Source of the DNA: an uncultured Eggerthella sp.
GTDB lineage: Bacteria > Actinomycetota > Coriobacteriia > Coriobacteriales > Eggerthellaceae
Assembly (NCBI GenBank): GCA_900538545.1
Contig: UPYK01000001.1
Location: 166,819 to 230,818 of the forward strand
Direction: 5' to 3'
DNA length: 64,000 nucleotides
Shown: positions 16,158 to 24,475 of the stretch, piece by piece
How the letters are laid out: the number at the start of each line of letters is the position of its first letter
How positions within the stretch are numbered: the stretch's first letter is position 1
Program-made: the position numbers and the translations under genes
The notes under the pieces: generated by a model
Database searches by the model: none
Told to the model about the DNA's origin: nothing
Seen by the model: the letters and a program-made list of their open reading frames with translations, nothing else

Positions 16158-16867
16158 ATGGGTCAGAAAGTTAGCCCTACCGGCTTCCGTCTCGGTATTA
16201 CGGAAGACTGGCGTAGCCGCTGGTATTCAGATAAAGACTATGCGAAAAACCTTGAGAACGACCTGGCTATCCGTAAGTTCCTGAACAAGCAGCTTGCCCA
16301 TGCCGCCGTCTCACGCGTCGAGATCGAGCGTGCAGGCGACAAGATCAAGGTCATCATCACCACGTCACGTCCCGGTGTGGTGATCGGTAAGAAGGGTGCC
16401 GAAGTCGACGCTCTTCGCAAGAAGCTCAACGAGATCGCGAACGGCACCGTTTCGGTCGAGGTCGTTGAAGTGAAGCGTCCCGAACTCGATGCTGTGCTCA
16501 TCGCTCAGTCTGTTGCAGAGCAGCTCGAGAATCGTGTCGCATTCCGTCGCGCAATGCGCAAAGCTGTCCAGTCCGCTATGAAGAGCGGCGCTAAGGGCAT
16601 TCGTATCCAGTGCTCTGGTCGTCTCGGCGGTGCTGAGATGAGCCGTCGTGAGTGGTATCGTGAAGGCCGCGTGCCTCTGCACACCCTCCGCGCGAAGATC
16701 GACTATGGTTTCGCTACGGCTGCAACCACCATGGGTTCGATCGGCATCCAGGTTTGGGTCTACCACGGCGAAGTGCTTCCGGGTCAGAAGGCTCCGCAGC
16801 CCGCACTCGAAGGTTCCTCGCGTCCTAATCGCGGCCGTCGTCGCAACAACGACAGGGGTGATAAATA

Positions 16868-16868
<1 letters not shown>
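16158..16868 (+). CDS. rpsC: 30S ribosomal protein S3
   Basis: A 236-residue protein at the mRNA entry channel. MGQKVSPTGFRLGITEDW, the KH-domain GVVIGKKGAEVD and the IQCSGRLGGAEMSR and HTLRAKIDYG segments mark it. The Arg/Lys-rich tail (SSRPNRGRRRNNDRGDK) is a modest extension. The ATG has GGAGAGGAGG upstream; the open frame begins 27 codons earlier inside rplV. Its TAA overlaps the rplP ATG. Confidence 0.99.
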
Positions 16869-17287
<419 letters not shown>

Positions 17288-17482
17288 ATGAAAGCAGTAG
17301 AGATCCGCGCACTTTCGGCTGACGATCTTCAGTCGAAGCTCAAAGAAGCGCGCGCAGAGCTTTTCAATCTGCGTTTCCAGATGGCAACCGGTCAGCTCGA
17401 TAACACTGCCCGTGTCAAGGAAGTTAAGAAGGACATCGCTCGCATCCAAACCGAGATGCGCGCCCGTGAGATGAGCGCATAG
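17288..17482 (+). CDS. rpmC: 50S ribosomal protein L29
   Basis: A 64-residue two-helix protein beside L23 at the tunnel exit. MKAVEIRALSADDLQSKLKEAR and LFNLRFQMATGQLDNTARVKEVKKDIARI are typical. It starts with no gap after the rplP stop; the RBS (AGAAGGGCAGGA) lies inside rplP. Confidence 0.98.
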   Translation: MKAVEIRALSADDLQSKLKEARAELFNLRFQMATGQLDNTARVKEVKKDIARIQTEMRAREMSA

Positions 17483-17513
17483 CTCACGCGAACTGTTAGA
17501 AAGGTAGAGAATA

Positions 17514-17774
17514 ATGGCTGAAGAACGCAATTCTCGTAAAGTTCGCCAGGGCGTGGTTGTAAGCGCATCTGGTGATAAGACCTGTGTTGTTGAAATCATG
17601 GAACGTAAGCCTCACCCGGTCTACGGCAAGATGGTGAACAGCACCAAGAAGCTCCACACGCATGATGAGAATAACGAAGCAGGCGTGGGAGACGTTGTAA
17701 CCGTTATGGAGACCCGTCCTCTGTCGAAGCTGAAGCGTTGGCGTCTCCTCGAGATCGTAGAGAAGGCTAAGTAG
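17514..17774 (+). CDS. rpsQ: 30S ribosomal protein S17
   Basis: An 86-residue OB-fold protein binding 16S helix 11. RKVRQGVVVSASGDKTCVVEI, HPVYGKMVNSTKKLHTHDENN and ETRPLSKLKRWRLLEIVEKAK match. GAAAGG precedes the ATG. Confidence 0.98.
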   Translation: MAEERNSRKVRQGVVVSASGDKTCVVEIMERKPHPVYGKMVNSTKKLHTHDENNEAGVGDVVTVMETRPLSKLKRWRLLEIVEKAK

Positions 17775-17817
17775 TAACGCTTGTTACCGCTTAGCTATCA
17801 TCGAAAGGGATAAGCAC

Positions 17818-18186
17818 ATGATTCAAATGCAGAGCATGCTTTCCGTTGCCGATAACTCCGGCGCACGTAAAGTGCAGTGCATCAAGGTCCTCGGTGGCTC
17901 TAAACGCCGTTACGCCGGTCTTGGTGATGTTATCGTTTGCAGCGTTAAAGAAGCAATGCCGAATGGCAACATCAAAAAAGGCGAAGTCGTCCGCTGTGTG
18001 GTCGTTCGCGTGAAGAAAGAAGTTCGTCGCAGCGACGGCAGCTATATCAAGTTCGACCAGAACGCTGCGGTGCTCATCGATGCCAATGGCGCACCGAGGG
18101 GCACGCGTATCTTCGGTCCGGTCGCACGTGAGCTTCGCGATAAGAAGTACATGAAGATCGTGTCTTTGGCACCGGAAACGCTGTAA
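17818..18186 (+). CDS. rplN: 50S ribosomal protein L14
   Basis: A 122-residue protein forming inter-subunit bridges and the docking site of silencing factor RsfS. MIQMQSMLSVADNSGARKVQCIKVLGGSKRRYA and GTRIFGPVARELRDKKYMKI are the family signature. GAAAGGGAT precedes the ATG. First gene of the spc-like part. Confidence 0.99.
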   Translation: MIQMQSMLSVADNSGARKVQCIKVLGGSKRRYAGLGDVIVCSVKEAMPNGNIKKGEVVRCVVVRVKKEVRRSDGSYIKFDQNAAVLIDANGAPRGTRIFGPVARELRDKKYMKIVSLAPETL

Positions 18187-18199
18187 GGGGGTTAAGGAC

Positions 18200-18514
18200 A
18201 TGAAGATGAACGTCAAAAAGGGCGATCGCGTACGCGTTCTCGCTGGTAAAGATGCTGGTGCAGAAGGTGTCGTTCTGGAGGCCTACCCGCAGAAGCAGCG
18301 CGTTAAGGTCGAGAAGGTCAACGTGGTCAAGAAGCATCTCCGCCCCACGCAGGCTAATCCTTCGGGTGGCATTTCTGAAATGGAAGCGCCGATCCACGTT
18401 TCCAACGTCGCGGTCATTTGCCCGGATTGCAAGAAGCCCACGCGTATCAATAATCGTCGTGAGAACGGCAAGAAGATTAGGGTTTGCAATAAGTGCGGCA
18501 AAGACATCGACTAG
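18200..18514 (+). CDS. rplX: 50S ribosomal protein L24
   Basis: A 104-residue initiator of 50S assembly. The KOW motif KKGDRVRVLAGKDAGAEGVVLE, HLRPTQANPSGGISEMEAPIHVSNV and a C-terminal C-x2-C pair plus C-x2-C (CPDCKKPTR, CNKCGK) give a zinc-ribbon-like tail, as in several bacterial L24 proteins. Its TAG stop lies in the outer arm of palindrome D, so the 3' end of the gene is part of the structure. Confidence 0.98.
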   Translation: MKMNVKKGDRVRVLAGKDAGAEGVVLEAYPQKQRVKVEKVNVVKKHLRPTQANPSGGISEMEAPIHVSNVAVICPDCKKPTRINNRRENGKKIRVCNKCGKDID

Positions 18515-18674
18515 AAGTTCTGGATGCGGCCCTAAAAGTTCCGGTTGCGCTTCTTCTGAACGCTTTCTTCGGACGCTGCGTTGGACGAAGCCAACTTGGT
18601 CCGAAGACCCGATCATAAGAAGCACCCCGAAACTTTTAAATAAGGAAGCATTTCGGAACTTTAAAGCTCGCTGA
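18513..18674. repeat. Large nested palindrome D inside the spc operon
   Basis: Four nested stems: outer 18513-18530 with 18645-18664; second AAAAGTTCCGGTTGCG... (18534-18555) with ...CCCCGAAACTTTT (18617-18637); perfect TCTTCGGAC/GTCCGAAGA (18566-18574, 18599-18607); core GTTGG/CCAAC (18580-18595). The outer arm is itself a diverged direct copy of the second arm. CTCGCTGA follows at 18667-18674. It starts on the rplX stop codon. Confidence 0.8.
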
Positions 18675-18700
18675 AGTCAAACGGCAGAGGCGGGATATGA

Positions 18701-18743
18701 CCCTTGAGGCACCTCAAGGGACGCAGGGTCGGAAATCCTGCGT
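18701..18743 (+). other. Twin perfect hairpins before rplE
   Basis: CCCTTGAGG-CA-CCTCAAGGG (18701-18720) directly followed by ACGCAGG...CCTGCGT (18721-18743). No T run follows, so they are unlikely terminators. They may act in RNA processing or stability, or be the tail of element D. Confidence 0.6.
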
Positions 18744-18772
18744 TTAATTCATCGAAGAAAGGTAAGCAAACT

Positions 18773-19324
18773 ATGGCTACTCCTCGTTTGAAGGAAAAGT
18801 ACAACAACGAAGTGCGCGACAAGCTCTACAAAGAGCTCGAGCTCACTAACGTCAATCAGGTTCCCCGTCTCGAGAAGATCGTCGTCAACATGGGTGTCGG
18901 CCGCGCGGCTGGCGATTCCAAGTTGCTCGATGGCGCTATCGCGGACCTGCGTGTCATCACCGGTCAGCAGCCGATGGTCACTCGTGCAAAGAAGTCCATT
19001 GCAGGTTTCCATCTGCGTGAAGGTCAGGCAATCGGTGCGAAGGTCACCCTTCGTGGCGATCGCATGTGGGAGTTCTTCGACCGTCTCATGTCCACCGCGC
19101 TTCCTCGCGTGCGTGACTTCCGCGGTTTGAACCCCAAGAGCTTCGATGGCCGTGGAAATTACACCATGGGTCTTAATGAGCAGCTGATCTTCCCGGAAAT
19201 CGAGTACGATAAGGTCGATCACACGCGCGGTATGGACATCACGTTCGTTACCACGTCGGAGAACAACGAGGGTGCTAAGGCGCTTCTGGATGCGCTGGGC
19301 TTCCCTTTTAAGAAGAATGCCTAA
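18773..19324 (+). CDS. rplE: 50S ribosomal protein L5
   Basis: A 183-residue 5S rRNA-binding protein contacting the P-site tRNA. MATPRLKEKYNNEVRDKL, VPRLEKIVVNMGVGRAAGD, RAKKSIAGFHLREGQAIGAKVTLRG and DRLMSTALPRVRDFRGL are diagnostic. The start was set at MATPRL with GAAAGGTAA upstream; an open frame 23 codons longer reads through the hairpins and is not family-like. The 258-bp rplX-rplE gap is unusually long for this operon. Confidence 0.98.
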   Translation: MATPRLKEKYNNEVRDKLYKELELTNVNQVPRLEKIVVNMGVGRAAGDSKLLDGAIADLRVITGQQPMVTRAKKSIAGFHLREGQAIGAKVTLRGDRMWEFFDRLMSTALPRVRDFRGLNPKSFDGRGNYTMGLNEQLIFPEIEYDKVDHTRGMDITFVTTSENNEGAKALLDALGFPFKKNA

Positions 19325-19362
19325 ACTCAAACAAGAGTTGGTAATAAGAAAGAAGGATTTGA

Positions 19363-19548
19363 ATGGCTAAGAAATCGATGATCGCCAAATCAAAGCGAGT
19401 ACCGAAGTATTCGACTCGGCATCACAACCGCTGCAGCCGCTGTGGGCGTCCCCATGGCTACTATCGCAAGTTCGGTCTGTGCCGTATCTGTCTTCGCGAA
19501 CTTGCTAACCGAGGCGAACTTCCCGGCGTGACCAAAGCTTCCTGGTAA
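19363..19548 (+). CDS. rpsZ: 30S ribosomal protein S14, type Z
   Basis: A 61-residue zinc form of S14. Its C-x2-C (CSRCG) and C-x2-C (CRIC) pairs frame RPHGYYRKFGL, the usual arrangement of the Zn-binding paralogue rather than the longer Cys-free form. AGAAGGA precedes the ATG. Between rplE and rpsH, the normal place. Confidence 0.98.
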   Translation: MAKKSMIAKSKRVPKYSTRHHNRCSRCGRPHGYYRKFGLCRICLRELANRGELPGVTKASW

Positions 19549-19658
19549 GCATCAGTCAAGTTCGATCACGTGCTGAGTGTCGAGAGTCAAGGCGTGGTCA
19601 CTAAGGGTGCCCGCGAACCGGCTTTTCGTCTCATCAAGAACAAAGGAGAAACAAAACA

Positions 19659-20057
19659 ATGAGCATGAACGATCCCATTGCAGATATGCTTACGCGCGTG
19701 CGTAATGCGAACTCTGCAGGCAAGCTTACGGTTTCCATGCCGTCGAGCAAAAAGCTTGTCGAAATTGCCCGCATCATGCAAGAAGAGGGCTACATCACTG
19801 GCTACGAAGTGGAAAGCGCAAACCCGCGCGACATCCTTGAGATCACCCTCAAGTATGGCGAGAAGAAGGCGCGCACTATCCGTGGCATCAAGCGCATTTC
19901 CAAACCGGGTCTTCGAATCTACGCTGGCAAAGATGAATTGCCGCGTGTTCTGGGCGGTTTGGGTACTGCGATCATTTCAACGAGCAAGGGCGTAATGGCC
20001 GACCGCGATGCACGCAAGAACGGCATCGGTGGCGAAGTCATCGCTTATATCTGGTAG
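19659..20057 (+). CDS. rpsH: 30S ribosomal protein S8
   Basis: A 132-residue protein that binds 16S helix 21 and, in some bacteria, represses the spc operon. MSMNDPIADMLTRVRNAN, MPSSKKLVEIARIM and the C-terminal GLGTAIISTSKGVMADRDARKNGIGGEVIAYIW are standard. AAGGAGAAAC precedes the ATG. Confidence 0.99.
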   Translation: MSMNDPIADMLTRVRNANSAGKLTVSMPSSKKLVEIARIMQEEGYITGYEVESANPRDILEITLKYGEKKARTIRGIKRISKPGLRIYAGKDELPRVLGGLGTAIISTSKGVMADRDARKNGIGGEVIAYIW

Positions 20058-20072
20058 GAAGGGAGGAATACT

Positions 20073-20615
20073 GTGTCACGTATCGGCAAAATGCCCGTCA
20101 CTATTCCTGCCGGAGTAGAAGTTAAGGTCGATGGCCAGACTGTTACGGTCAAAGGCCCCAAGGGCGAACTCACCCGTACCTTCAACGACATGATGGATAT
20201 CAAGGTCGAAGGTAATGAAGTAATCGTCGAGCGTCCGGACGATAGCCGCGAAGCAAAGAGCTTCCATGGTCTTACGCGTACGCTCATCAACAATATGGTT
20301 CAGGGCGTTTCTGAAGGTTATTCCAAGAAGCTCGAGCTGGTAGGCGTTGGCTATCGTGCAGCGCTCAAAGGCAAGGACCTCGAGATCCAGCTTGGTTTCT
20401 CGCATCCGGTCGTTGTCGAGGCTCCTGAGAACATCACCTTTGAAGTTCCCAGCCAGACTGAGATCATCGTTAACGGCATCAGCAAAGAGCAGGTTGGCCA
20501 GGTTGCTGCAGACATTCGCAAATGGCGTAAGCCCGAACCTTACAAGGGCAAGGGTATTCGCTATGAAGGCGAATATGTACGTCGCAAGCTTGGTAAAGCT
20601 GCTAAGTCTGAGTAA
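20073..20615 (+). CDS. rplF: 50S ribosomal protein L6
   Basis: A 180-residue protein at the factor-binding site near the sarcin-ricin loop. MSRIGKMPVTIPAGVEV, LTRTLINNMVQGVSEGY and EPYKGKGIRYEGEYVRRKLGKAAK are the family signatures. GTG start with GGAGGA upstream, 15 bp after rpsH. Confidence 0.99.
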   Translation: MSRIGKMPVTIPAGVEVKVDGQTVTVKGPKGELTRTFNDMMDIKVEGNEVIVERPDDSREAKSFHGLTRTLINNMVQGVSEGYSKKLELVGVGYRAALKGKDLEIQLGFSHPVVVEAPENITFEVPSQTEIIVNGISKEQVGQVAADIRKWRKPEPYKGKGIRYEGEYVRRKLGKAAKSE

Positions 20616-20648
20616 AGACGCACAAGCTAGGAAAGAAGGAATTTAAGC

Positions 20649-21017
20649 ATGAAAAAGCTTCAAAAGAAACAAGCCGGCTTGCGTCGCCGCCACACCCGTG
20701 TCCGCGGCAAGATCTCCGGCACGGCAGAGCGTCCTCGTCTTTGCATCACCCGCTCTAACGCGAATATGTACGCTCAGGTTATCGACGATGTCACCGGCAA
20801 GACCATCTGCGCTCTTTCAACGCTCGGTCCCGATTTCAAGAAGACGGGAAAGACGGGCGCAACGGTCGAAGGTGCCGCAGAGCTCGGTAAGCTGATCGGT
20901 AAGAAAGCACAGAAGAAAGGCGTCACCGAAGTGGTCTTCGATCGCGGTGGCAACCTCTATCATGGTCGCATCCAGGCTGTTGCCGACGGTGCCCGTGAAG
21001 CAGGCCTGAAGTTCTAA
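20649..21017 (+). CDS. rplR: 50S ribosomal protein L18
   Basis: A 122-residue 5S rRNA-binding protein. RRRHTRVRGKISGTAERPRLCITRSNANMYAQVIDD and VVFDRGGNLYHGRIQAVADGAREAGLKF match the family. GAAAGAAGGAA precedes the ATG. Confidence 0.99.
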   Translation: MKKLQKKQAGLRRRHTRVRGKISGTAERPRLCITRSNANMYAQVIDDVTGKTICALSTLGPDFKKTGKTGATVEGAAELGKLIGKKAQKKGVTEVVFDRGGNLYHGRIQAVADGAREAGLKF

Positions 21018-21033
21018 GAGAGGGTAGAGGTAA

Positions 21034-21561
21034 ATGGCTCGTAAACAAGAAAACAAGGCAGACGTTCCTGAGCTCGAAGAACGTGTTGTCTATATCAATC
21101 GTGTATCCAAGGTAGTCAAGGGCGGTCGTCGCTTCGCTCTTACTGCACTGGTCGTCGTCGGCGATGGTAACGGTCGTGTTGGCGTTGGCATGGGCAAGTC
21201 CCAAGAAGTGCCTATCGCGATCCGCAAGGGCATCGACGATGCGAAGAAGAATATGTTCACTGTTCCGCTTACGCCGGAAAAGACGCTTCCGCACGAGATC
21301 CTCGGCATCTATGGCGCTGGTAAGGTGCTCCTGAAGCCGGCTGCTCCTGGTACTGGCGTTATCGCTGGTGGCCCGGTTCGTGCAGTCCTCGAGCTTGCAG
21401 GTGTCACCGATGTCCTTACCAAGTCCCTTGGTACCGACAACGCTATGAACATCGTCAAGGCGGTCGCTGCTGGTCTTCAGGAAATGCAAGATCCTGAAGA
21501 GGTGGCCAAGCGTCGTGGCATGTCCGTTGCAGATCTCTATGGTTGGAAGGAGAAGAACTAA
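21034..21561 (+). CDS. rpsE: 30S ribosomal protein S5
   Basis: A 175-residue protein guarding decoding fidelity (ram mutants) and the mRNA entry. It has ERVVYINRVSKVVKGGRRF, GDGNGRVGVGMGKSQEVPIAIRKGIDDAKKN and the C-terminal ...LTKSLGTDNAMNIVKAVAAGLQEM. AGGGTAGAGG precedes the ATG. Its TAA overlaps the rpmD ATG. Confidence 0.99.
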   Translation: MARKQENKADVPELEERVVYINRVSKVVKGGRRFALTALVVVGDGNGRVGVGMGKSQEVPIAIRKGIDDAKKNMFTVPLTPEKTLPHEILGIYGAGKVLLKPAAPGTGVIAGGPVRAVLELAGVTDVLTKSLGTDNAMNIVKAVAAGLQEMQDPEEVAKRRGMSVADLYGWKEKN

Positions 21562-21761
21562 TGGCTAACGCTAAAAAGACTCTCCGCATCACGCAGGTCA
21601 AATCTGCGATCGGCAAGAAATACGATCAGGAGAGAACGCTCAAGGCGCTCGGTCTCGGTAAGATCGGTCGCAGCGTCGATCAGGTCGACAATCCGTGCGT
21701 ACGCGGCATGATCTTCAAGGTCAAGCACCTCGTCGAAGTCGAAGAGATCAAAGCAAAATAA
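21561..21761 (+). CDS. rpmD: 50S ribosomal protein L30
   Basis: A 66-residue protein with LRITQVKSAIGKKYDQERTLKALGLGKIGRSVDQVDNPCVRGMI, the L30 pattern. The start is the ATG overlapping the rpsE stop (TAATGG) rather than the upstream in-frame ATG inside rpsE. A hairpin follows. Confidence 0.98.
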   Translation: MANAKKTLRITQVKSAIGKKYDQERTLKALGLGKIGRSVDQVDNPCVRGMIFKVKHLVEVEEIKAK

Positions 21762-21769
21762 CAACTGAT

Positions 21770-21835
21770 GGTCGGTGTGCAAAAGCACTCCGACCTTTCA
21801 GCATTTTTAAGTCTGCCGACTAGCGAGCTGTCGGC
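21770..21835 (+). terminator. Partial terminator/attenuator between rpmD and rplO
   Basis: GGTCGG-T-GTGC-AAAA-GCAC-T-CCGACC (21770-21795) is followed by a T-rich stretch ending TTTTT. A second stem GCCGAC/GTCGGC lies at 21815-21835. In the middle of an operon this would reduce rather than stop transcription of rplO-secY-adk. Confidence 0.6.
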
Positions 21836-21880
21836 CTCTGTGAGAACAGAGATAGCGAAACAAAAAGGAGAAACAAACAC

Positions 21881-22330
21881 ATGGAACTCAAAGATCTGAA
21901 GCCAGCTGAAGGCTCAAAGCGCAATCGTAAGCGCGTCGGTCGTGGCCCTGCATCCGGTAATGGTAAGACCGCTGGTCGCGGTATGAATGGCCAGAAGTCT
22001 CGTGCTGGTGGCGGCAAAGGTGCCGGCTTCGAAGGTGGTCAGACTCCTCTTGCACGTCGTCTTCCGAAACTTCCCGGTTTCCGCAACTTCAATCGCGTTG
22101 AATATGTTCCGGTGAACGTTTCCCGCCTTGATGCGAAGTTCAACGCTGGCGATCTTGTCGATGCCGATACGCTCTATGCTGCAGGCATCATCAAGAACAC
22201 CACCGATCCTATCAAGGTTCTGGGCGATGGCGAGATTACGAAGGCACTTACCGTTCGTGTCGATAAGGTTTCTGCTTCTGCAAAAGCAAAGATCGAAGCA
22301 GTCGGAGGAAAGGTTGAGGCACCTTGCTAA
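21881..22330 (+). CDS. rplO: 50S ribosomal protein L15
   Basis: A 149-residue late-assembly protein. MELKDLKPAEGSKRNRKRVGRGPASGNGKTAGRGMNGQKSR... and GFEGGQTPLARRLPKLPGFRN are the glycine/arginine-rich signature. AAGGAGAAAC precedes the ATG. Its 3' end overlaps the secY start by 7 bases. Confidence 0.98.
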   Translation: MELKDLKPAEGSKRNRKRVGRGPASGNGKTAGRGMNGQKSRAGGGKGAGFEGGQTPLARRLPKLPGFRNFNRVEYVPVNVSRLDAKFNAGDLVDADTLYAAGIIKNTTDPIKVLGDGEITKALTVRVDKVSASAKAKIEAVGGKVEAPC

Positions 22331-23604
22331 ATTCGCTGGTACAAGCGTTCAAGGTTCCCGAGCTGAGGAATAAGATCCTCTTCACGCTTGGTATTCTTGC
22401 GCTCTATCGACTTGGCGCCTACATTCCTGTTCCTGGCATTCCCTTCCATGCGTTCGCTGATGCCTTCTCTGAGCAGGGAGTCGGTATGGCGATGCTCGAC
22501 CTCTTCACGGGCGGTGCATTGTCAAACTTCTCCGTGTTCGCACTCGGCATCATGCCCTACATCACCGCATCGATCATCATGCAGCTGATGCAGGGTGTTA
22601 TCCCCGCAGTTGGGCGCTGGGCGCGTGAAGGCGAAACGGGAAGGCGTCGTATCACCCAGGTCACGCGTTATCTCACGCTTGGTCTTGGTCTTATCAATGC
22701 GGTCGGCTACCTGCTGCTGTTCAAGTCGGCATCGTACGGCATCGTATTCAGCCCTGAGGTGCCTGGCTTCTTGAGCGATTTCTTGGTCGTCTTCACGTTG
22801 GTCGTCGGCACGGCGATCATCATGTGGATGGGCGAGCTCATCACGCAGCGTGGTGTTGGTAATGGCATGTCGCTCATCATCTTCACCTCGATCGTTGTTT
22901 CGGTTCCTTCTGCGATCTTCTCGTCGATCAACCTTCAGTCCGATCTGGGCATGGGTATCGCGACCACCGTGTTCATCCTGCTCATCGTGCTCGTCAGCAT
23001 CCCGGCGATCATCTTCGTCGAGCGCGCGCAGCGCCGTATCCCGGTCAGCTATGCTAAGCGCGTTCAGGGACGCAGGATGATGGGCGGTCAGAGCTCATAT
23101 CTTCCGCTGAAGATCAATGCTGCCGGCGTTATCCCGATCATCTTCGCAAGTTGTTTGATCTATTTCCCGGCGCAGATCGCAGCACTGTTCAACATCGACT
23201 GGCTCAACGTGGTCGCTAATGCTATCTCGGCAGGTCCGGTCAACTGGATCATGACCGCGCTGCTGATCGTGTTCTTTGCATACTTCTACACGTCTATCGT
23301 GTTCAATCCGAATGACACGGCAGAAAACCTCCAGAAGCAAGGTGGATTCATCCCCGGTATTCGCCCAGGTGCTAATACGGTGCAGTACATCAAGAATGTC
23401 TTGCGTCGCGTTACGCTGCCAGGCGCGATCTTCATTGCGATCATTGCGGTTGTGCCTTCGATCTTCTTCTACTTCACCAACAACACGCTCATTCAGGCGT
23501 TTGGTGGTACATCGATCCTCATCATGATCGGCGTTGCGCTCGATACCATGAGCAAGATCGAATCGCAGTTGAAGATGTACAACTACGATGGCTTCTTCAA
23601 ATAA
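22324..23604 (+). CDS. secY: Preprotein translocase subunit SecY
   Basis: A 426-residue channel of the Sec translocon with ten expected membrane segments. Visible are YRLGAYIPVPGI, the plug-region segment, GIMPYITASIIMQLM, YLPLKINAAGVIPIIFA and the cytosolic loop GFIPGIRPG that contacts ribosome and SecA. TTG start within the end of rplO; GGAGG lies just upstream (GTCGGAGGAAAGG), suggesting coupled translation. SecE is encoded at 45804. Confidence 0.98.
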   Translation: MLNSLVQAFKVPELRNKILFTLGILALYRLGAYIPVPGIPFHAFADAFSEQGVGMAMLDLFTGGALSNFSVFALGIMPYITASIIMQLMQGVIPAVGRWAREGETGRRRITQVTRYLTLGLGLINAVGYLLLFKSASYGIVFSPEVPGFLSDFLVVFTLVVGTAIIMWMGELITQRGVGNGMSLIIFTSIVVSVPSAIFSSINLQSDLGMGIATTVFILLIVLVSIPAIIFVERAQRRIPVSYAKRVQGRRMMGGQSSYLPLKINAAGVIPIIFASCLIYFPAQIAALFNIDWLNVVANAISAGPVNWIMTALLIVFFAYFYTSIVFNPNDTAENLQKQGGFIPGIRPGANTVQYIKNVLRRVTLPGAIFIAIIAVVPSIFFYFTNNTLIQAFGGTSILIMIGVALDTMSKIESQLKMYNYDGFFK

Positions 23605-23643
23605 ACTGGCGTGATCTCCTAAGAGAGTTCATCACAGGCACAA

Positions 23644-23690
23644 ACCCTTCTTCAGTCATTCTATGAAGCGCTGGAGAAGGGTGCTTTTAT
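23644..23690 (+). terminator. Hairpin between secY and adk
   Basis: ACCCTTCTTCAG (23644-23655) with CTGGAGAAGGGT (23671-23682), 11 of 12 paired, followed by GCTTTTAT. A likely, perhaps leaky, terminator. Confidence 0.7.
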
Positions 23691-23728
23691 AAAGGGTTTG
23701 GGGATAAAACGATTGAAAGGATTAGATA

Positions 23729-24355
23729 ATGAATATCGTTTTGTTAGGCGCTCCTGGTGCTGGTAAAGGTACGCAGGCCGCCAAGCTCGTGGAAAAGTAT
23801 GGTTTTGCTCACATTTCCACTGGCGACATCCTCCGCGCAGCGGTGAAGAACCAAACGCCGCTCGGAATCGAAGCTAAGAAATACATGGACGCAGGCGACC
23901 TTGTTCCTGATGAGCTCGTGATCGGCCTCGTGAAAGAGCGCTTAAAGGACGATGACACCAAAGCTGGTTTCATCCTCGATGGCTTCCCGCGCACCTCTGC
24001 TCAGGCAGTTGCACTTTCAACCGAGCTTGCTGAACTTGAGCGCCCGCTCGATGCAGCGTTGCTCGTCGATGTCGATAAAGAAGTTATCATCGGCCGTTTG
24101 ACCTCGCGTCGCGTTTGTCGCGACTGTGGCTACATCGGCACGGAAGCTGATAAGGTCTGCCCGAAGTGCGGCGGCGAAATGTATCAGCGCGATGATGACA
24201 ATGAAGCTACGGTGCGCAATCGTCTTGATGTTTACGAGAGCTCCACAGCTCCACTCATCGACTATTATCGCGGTTGTGGCTTGCTCATCGAGATCAACGG
24301 CGATCAAGATCCTGAAGTTGTCTTTGCTGATGTCCAGAAGGCGCTCGATCTGTAA
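23729..24355 (+). CDS. adk: Adenylate kinase
   Basis: A 208-residue enzyme equilibrating ATP + AMP with 2 ADP. The P-loop GAPGAGKGTQA is at residues 7-17. Family motifs TGDILRAAV and DGFPRTSAQA are present. The LID carries C-x2-C (CRDCG) and C-x2-C (CPKCG), so it is the zinc-LID type. GAAAGGATT precedes the ATG. It follows secY as in most bacteria, but no map, infA or rpsM cluster comes after it. Confidence 0.98.
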   Translation: MNIVLLGAPGAGKGTQAAKLVEKYGFAHISTGDILRAAVKNQTPLGIEAKKYMDAGDLVPDELVIGLVKERLKDDDTKAGFILDGFPRTSAQAVALSTELAELERPLDAALLVDVDKEVIIGRLTSRRVCRDCGYIGTEADKVCPKCGGEMYQRDDDNEATVRNRLDVYESSTAPLIDYYRGCGLLIEINGDQDPEVVFADVQKALDL

Positions 24356-24399
24356 GCCTACGGTAAATATATAAGGGTCACGCCCCTAAAAGTAAAAGA

Positions 24400-24465
24400 G
24401 CCTTCGAAGCAGTGATCCATTCCGCGCTCGTGAGATCGGAATGACCTTTCACCTGCTTCGAGGGC
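24400..24465. repeat. Nested inverted repeat H after adk
   Basis: GCCTTCGAAGCAG (24400-24412) pairs with CTGCTTCGAGGGC (24453-24465) at 12 of 13 bases. Inside is CATTCCG/CGGAATG (24418-24443). The right arm contains GAGGG, the only RBS-like sequence for the next gene. It may be the adk terminator or a structure masking that RBS. Confidence 0.6.
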
Positions 24466-24475
24466 TTGTATTGTT

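Noticed and set aside
18704..18772. A 23-codon N-terminal extension of rplE
   Set aside because: It would translate the two hairpins at 18701-18743, is unlike L5 proteins, and lacks an RBS, whereas GAAAGGTAA precedes MATPRL.
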